In this document: piece by piece, positions 58,561 to 64,000 of the stretch | Numbering within the stretch: the stretch's first letter is position 1 | Layout: each line of letters begins with the position of its first letter | Assembly: GCA_963693085.1 (NCBI GenBank) | Contig: OY856413.1 | Location: 745,373,556-745,437,555 of the forward strand | Direction of reading: 5' to 3' | Source of the DNA: Alisma plantago-aquatica | Taxonomy: Eukaryota; Streptophyta; Magnoliopsida; Alismatales; Alismataceae | Length of the DNA: 64,000 bases | Program-made: the position numbers and the translations under genes | Notes under the pieces: generated by a model | Databases searched by the model: none | The model's input: the letters and a program-made list of their open reading frames with translations, nothing else | Told to the model about the DNA's origin: nothing

Positions 58561-61500
58561 TCCTTTTTCAACTTTTGTGAGGTCCCTCCACCAACATCAC
58601 CATAATGAAGTGGCGACCGACACAACCTCCCTTATAGATCTTCTTTATGTCCCGATACTGGCTATGGTGGTCATCATTACATATTTCATAGGACAAGAAC
58701 TGTCTCTAGATATCACCCTGAACGAGCACACATGCTCTCATCAGACCCTTTAGTCTGGTTTATACTAATCATTAGTTAGGGGTGATAAACTGTACTAAGG
58801 TAGAGTTCTTCACATTTCTACTTCCACCTCACAGAAGTGAATCTTTAGGTCAAACTCAAGAACCTTTGAACTCGTATCATGGTGTAGTTGAATCATCTAT
58901 CTCATGGGTAGTCCAACTGGACATGTTTCTCGATAGAACTCTTTCTTTCTCATGTCATCTAGGTAAGGCGATCTACCATAACCCATATTGCATTTCGACC
59001 TTCCTTGGTCCAGGGGAGACTTACAACATCCATAGTGATGAACTCCCTTCCTCTTTCAGGGACTCTTTATCCCTTACATCAATGCATTGGGTTACTAGTG
59101 TTTGTCCTTCTCCCTCAGCTTGCATGGCCATATACCACATGCAACTTTATCTTAGGCATCTAAAGTACTACTGTCACTTATTATCTTCATAGTACGGTGT
59201 ATGGTGATCTTAAAATCATGATCTCATGTATGTCATTATTCCTCAAGATCAAAACCTCAAAAACCCTAAACCATTCTAGTCGGGGTTTCATCACCTTCTT
59301 TTCCAAAGAAGTGCATCTAAGGTTCTACCACCATCCTTTCATTGCATCAAGGACTAGACTGACTAACCAAACAACCATTAATTGATATCGTTACATCAGA
59401 GTGTTAGCCAAACATATCTTCTTTTCCAAACTTAGGGTTAGTCTGACAACCTCTTCTAGCCAAACTAGGCAGATATATCTCAACCAGGGCATCCCTTACC
59501 ACTTCACATCCTTACGTATTAGGTAACATTGAAGACATACACTTCCATGTATTTCACTTATCATCTTAAACTCTAAGTCTACTTTCATCAAGAAAACTCT
59601 AATCTCATCATCAGGATGATCAAACTCAACCTTGCATCACTTGCAAATTCCACATAGCTCATGCTAAAAACATTCTTATAAGATGACTACCTTAATCCTC
59701 TATAGTGTTGGTAAACCATCCAGGTACCGTTCACTTCACTAGGGTATGTTATCATCTATGTCCTCATACCTCATAGCAATGTTCGAACTCACATCATCTT
59801 TTATCCTTGGTGTATGGCATGCGTATTGTCCTATATCTCACTCCTATAACAAGAGGAAATAAGCATTTGGTTGCAGTCCAAATACAGAGTTCTTTCTGTT
59901 CCAAGACTAGAGATGGTACATCCCACCTTTCCAATATACCTTTAAATCCAAGTTGAGACATGCCACCTATGTCTCTACATCACAATCATCTCGATATTAA
60001 GGTTACTTCCATTGAAAACTAGTCTTGAACCTACTGAGGTTTACACACATCCCTTGGTCATCTCCTCTAGGTCTATAGGATGTCGACACTTTTGGGGTCA
60101 TCCCCCTTCCCTCATGCATCAAGAGAGTTCCCTACGCATCTGTCCTTTGGGTCCCATGAGTTCATGAAGGTGATCAATCTCCTAACCCATGGCCCTCAGA
60201 CAATGATAGTTGTTACCTCCCGACCCTATGGTCATGTGCAACTAGGGAATTAGGCAACTCCTACTTCCATCGGTCTTATCCCTACCTGACCCTAGGATAG
60301 ACTTAGGATTCTCTTATAGTACATGTTCAATTTAGAACCTTACCCAAGCCTTCATCATCTCTTTCTACATTCAAGGGTTGTCTTTCATCCTTTCATAGGG
60401 GTCACGGTGACCTGCCCACCTTGGTCAGGCCCCATGTCGGTTACCTCCATGGTAACACATCCTCATGCACTTAGAGATGGATATCTGTGGGTCTATAGGT
60501 TCATTCTCATACCATGTACTTAGCTTCTCAAGATCCTATGAGACCTCTTTAGGTTTCCTTAAAACCCACAAAACTGGTATACATCCTAAAAAGGGTCTCT
60601 CTCCCAGGATAGGAGGAACTACATCTTGAAAACAAGGTCACAAACTCCCTTAGGTCTTGGTTTTACATCCACATGCTTAACCCTAGAAAGCTATTAAGAC
60701 ATAAGAAGACCACCTACTAAACCAAGCTAGGTCCTACAGGTTCTCATTCCTCAACCTTAGATCAAGATCATACCTTCCCATGTCATAAACTTAGCTATTA
60801 GGGGTTCATCAAACATACCTTTAATCTTAAGGGGTTTCCCTTTTCCTCTATACATGAGGAGTACCATGCTCACATCTATAGAAACTCAAATCTCATTATG
60901 AGCATCGGGTACACCACTTCCCCTCTTAGGCCTAGGAACCCTGGATTCACTTTTGGGTGTCCAACTGCATGATAAATCTCTCAAACATGTATAAGGCATG
61001 ACATGCACTCCCTATCACCCTTCTACTCGAGCAACATATCAGGGTCGAGTCCTCCTCAAGGACAACCAACAAGGTACAAGGTCTCACAACTTGCTACTTA
61101 AACCTCCTCAGGGTCTAAGGCACACTTTGTCTCATCTCGGTAGGTAAACTCTTATACCATAGGCACATAGGTTCTAGAAGCCCCATCCTCTCTTTAGGGT
61201 TTGGTGCAACCAAGATATCATCAGCCTCCAGGGATCATGCATGAGGCAACCACTATCATTCACTTAGGTCGCATCATCTTCGACTCCCCACTGTTCCTCA
61301 TATATCGGGGTTTAGGCTTTCAACCCTCTTGCTTGGTTCCCACTTTCTCTCTCTATAGCTAATTTCACATCCAACCTTACTATTGGAGGTCCTCTCTCCA
61401 TGAAGGATCAAGCTCACAAGCATACCCCTACATGATGAAGCCTATGTTTGCTCACGGTTATCCATAGCTATCTACGCTTATCTCATAGGCTATTCCCTCA

Positions 61501-62382
61501 TACTCTCCTGTCCAGGGTTTCAACCTATTGCTCGCACTACTGACACATTATGGGTGCATGCTATGCCCTACTCGCATAAGCCCATAGGGTTTCTACAAGT
61601 CCTTCACTAACCTCATCATCGAAGGAGCTATCCTTTACTCCAACATGCACGACCCTTTCCAGGGTTGGGTTGCCAAAGGTGTTAGGTCACCCATGGATCA
61701 TATAGCATCCCAAAGGCATGTCCTTCCAAACACCTGGTCTATCGTGACATCTATCACATCGTGTCATTCCCCTCTCTAACCTTCACTTAGGGTTAGGGTT
61801 GACATCATCCCCAGAGGATGTGCCAGGTCTCTACTTTTAATGGAGGTTTCTACCTCCAAGACTAACTCTCTTTATTTATCCTCCTGACAAGAGGGTCTAG
61901 CCTCAGGTTTCTCCTGAGGGTAATGAAAACTTCTGTCATACGACCTAAGCATGTATCTATTCTTTAATTTGCGCTTAGTCTATTAAGCTTATGTCCATGA
62001 CATCTTATTTACATACTTTTTCATTAATTTGGTGGAGGATTCCTTAGACCTTATCAACCTTACCCATACCTCAAGAGGATGAGGAGAAGAGAGAAAACCC
62101 TAATCTATAAGGTCCTTAACATCATTTGTGATGAGAAGGGATAAATAAGATGAGAAAGTCCTAAAGGTATCTTATTTCGATTCATACCCTAAGACTTTGG
62201 CCAGGAAGTCACACGGATCTAGGAGTCCACATATTCTGACTAGCAGTGCGGAGGAAAATATTACCATCCCATGGTCGTGATCCTTTTCTAGACACCTCCG
62301 TCTTTCAGATAATCCTCTAATAACTCCCTTGGGTTATATGGAGTTTGTAAAATTTAATAATTATTAATGGTTAAGTGAGGAA
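58561..62382 (-). other. Decayed internal region of minus-strand gypsy element
   Basis: No integrase, RT, protease or gag motif could be read with confidence on either strand. The plus-strand frames here (for example 58782-59192) are stop-poor stretches with no known domain. Length and place suggest heavily mutated gag-pol DNA. Confidence 0.5.
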
Positions 62383-62400
62383 CCTACGCTCTTATACCAA
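62383..62400 (-). other. Primer-binding site of minus-strand gypsy element
   Basis: The minus strand reads TTGGTATAAGAGCGTAGG next to the LTR, a degenerate tRNA-iMet site. Confidence 0.75.
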
Positions 62401-62401
62401 A

Positions 62402-64000
62402 TGTTACGACCCCACCTTCCAATAACCCCCAATTAAGGGAGACCGAGAGGTCGAAGCTGCACCCATAACTTCCAGATCAAAGGTTCGGCATTTAACCAAG
62501 AACAATTATTAAGTTTCAACAATCTATACTGAAAAGTTATAATAAATAAATATTGCATACCTTTGAAAAGTTGGAATTTCTAAACCTCTATCCATAGTTG
62601 AACTAGTCTAACTAAACATCCTTGTTCTTTAATTTGTGAATTCACAAAGTGCCGCTTTACTGTTTGTACTTTTTGGGATTTTGTACCTAAATCGCCGACA
62701 AACAAAACATCGATCGGCCAAAGCTGGTATGTGGGGGAAACAATAATCATGTAATTAATTGTAACAATGTAATCATTCAATTAATCATTTAACAACCAAG
62801 ATTATGTTTTAAATATAACTCTATGATCCATGAGTACCCTATCCTCTGTGTTATCCCTACAGTGGACATGGATACTACCTTCCTTATGGTAGATCCCCAT
62901 TAAACCCTCATGATCCACCTAACAGGTGAACCAATTTCTAGGGTTGAGTCACATGGCACTGCCCATAGGTAGACCACTCCTTAACTCATGGTATGCTAAA
63001 GAATCTCATGGCACTACACAAGAGTAGCCCAGTTTCTAACTCATGATAGCCTAGACATTACTCTAGGTTATCCTTTTTAGCCTTTTCATAGCCACAGGGG
63101 TTGACCCGGATCTAAGCTAGTTATCTGTATATATTTATAGTGATAGTCATAGTCACTCTATAGTTGCATGAAATAAAATCATCCAACAGTTAATTTCAAG
63201 AAACCGATAAAATCTCGACAAACCCTCGAAAAACTAACTCGGAATATTCATAAGCGTAACCACATACCTGTTCAGAAGATTTCTCAAGCTAATATCAATT
63301 CTAACCAAGAAAGCCATCCAAGCAAGTAGTTCAACCACACAATCAAGAATCCTAAAAAACACATGTACTTTATTTACTACACACTTTATCAAGATTCTTT
63401 CTATTCAACTTGAAATCGCTTCCTAAGGTTTTTGTATCCATTTTAGGGTTTCACTTAATTTACTATTTTAAACCCTATTTCTATTCAATTACTTACAAAC
63501 CCTAATTTTGGATTAAAGGCACACTTAAAAATAAATTAAGCCCATTATGCCTCTTTCATATTAAAACTACCATTTTTATCCTTTTAATCCATGGCAAGGT
63601 CATTATACTCATTTATCATCAATTTATGGTCTAATTATCAAACGAACTCTATATATGATTAAATCCACTTTTTATTCATTAGAAAACCCTAATTACTATA
63701 TTAAGGGCATTTACCCATAATTAGGAATTTGTGTACTCGACATAGATTAGAACCATCATAACTCAACTTTGTACATGAATTTGACCAATTAAAATCATTA
63801 AGGATCATAATTACCATAGTTAGGTTCAAGGTTCATTAAATCATATGGAACCCTTCAATTAATCAATTTATGCATGAAGATCATCCCTTTAGATCTAATA
63901 TGCCATTTTTATTAACAACAGGTTAATATCTATTTTAAACACTCACATAACCCATTTCTAATTCATTAATCATCAAAGGTTGGGGTTTTTCATTGATTAA
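62402..64000 (-). repeat. Minus-strand gypsy 5' LTR, cut by window end
   Basis: Starts TGTTACGACCCCACC and follows 45287 onward with scattered differences; the first about 1.6 kb is in the window. Confidence 0.9.

Larger units (their letters stand above)
45287..64000 (-). mobile_element. Minus-strand Ty3/gypsy (Del/Tekay-like) element, runs past window end
   Basis: The left (3') LTR is 45287-48340 plus 57736-58015, about 3.33 kb once the nested element is removed, with borders TGTTATG and GTAACA. Next, on the minus strand, come a polypurine tract (58016-58045), decayed pol, a primer site at 62383-62400, and the right (5') LTR from 62402, cut by the window end. Internal DNA is about 4.4 kb, short for a full gag-pol, and full of stops. 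Confidence 0.85.

Noticed and set aside
58782..59192. 136-codon plus-strand frame in the minus-strand gypsy element
   Set aside because: Antisense to decayed pol, no domain, and no start or splice context.

Overview
The window looks like repeat-rich nuclear DNA of a flowering plant. I see no ordinary host gene. Almost everything is nested transposable elements: a Ty1/copia element of the SIRE/Maximus type, a CACTA DNA transposon, an Athila-type Ty3/gypsy element with a tRNA-Asp primer site, and two Del/Tekay-like gypsy elements. The exact species cannot be told from the sequence. Plant origin rests on the Athila-type ORFs, the TNP2/DUF4218/DUF4216 CACTA transposase and the plant tRNA primer sites.

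Layout. 1-2234: end of a copia LTR, tRNA-iMet primer site and broken gag, plus strand. 2235-10528: CACTA element inserted in that gag (AAA target duplication), with subterminal hairpins, a B3-like reading frame, a TNP2 transposase and a Ulp1-like fragment. 10532-11128 and 24154-about 26300: the rest of the copia element (zinc knuckle, decayed pol). 11129-24153: Athila element (GTCAA target duplication; LTRs 1613 and 1632 bp; gag, pol, third ORF). 26617-29910: minus-strand copia LTR, pol tail and another LTR remnant. 29911-35755: part of a minus-strand gypsy LTR carrying the 5' LTR of a plus-strand Tekay-like element. 35752-51135: a second, direct copy of the block starting inside the CACTA transposase at 7451, but without the Athila element. 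48341-57730: complete Tekay-like element (CACGA target duplication) inserted in the LTR of the minus-strand gypsy element, which runs from 45287 past the window end.

History read from the nesting: copia, then CACTA and the gypsy insertions, then a microhomology-type tandem duplication of about 15.3 kb with breakpoints near 7451 and 51135, then the Athila insertion into copy A only. Copy B keeps the empty Athila site at 39424-39428.

The most unusual signal is in the Athila element. A 15-bp interrupted palindrome (GTCGATACCATCGAC or its reverse complement) occurs about 35 times, almost always in pairs whose starts are exactly 19 or 21 bp apart. Five to six pairs lie in each LTR and seven lie just upstream of the third ORF. 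Both arrays are followed by a similar CCTATTTA-type, TATA-like core. This looks like an element-encoded regulatory array shared by the LTR and an internal promoter. All coding regions are judged by eye; many are broken.
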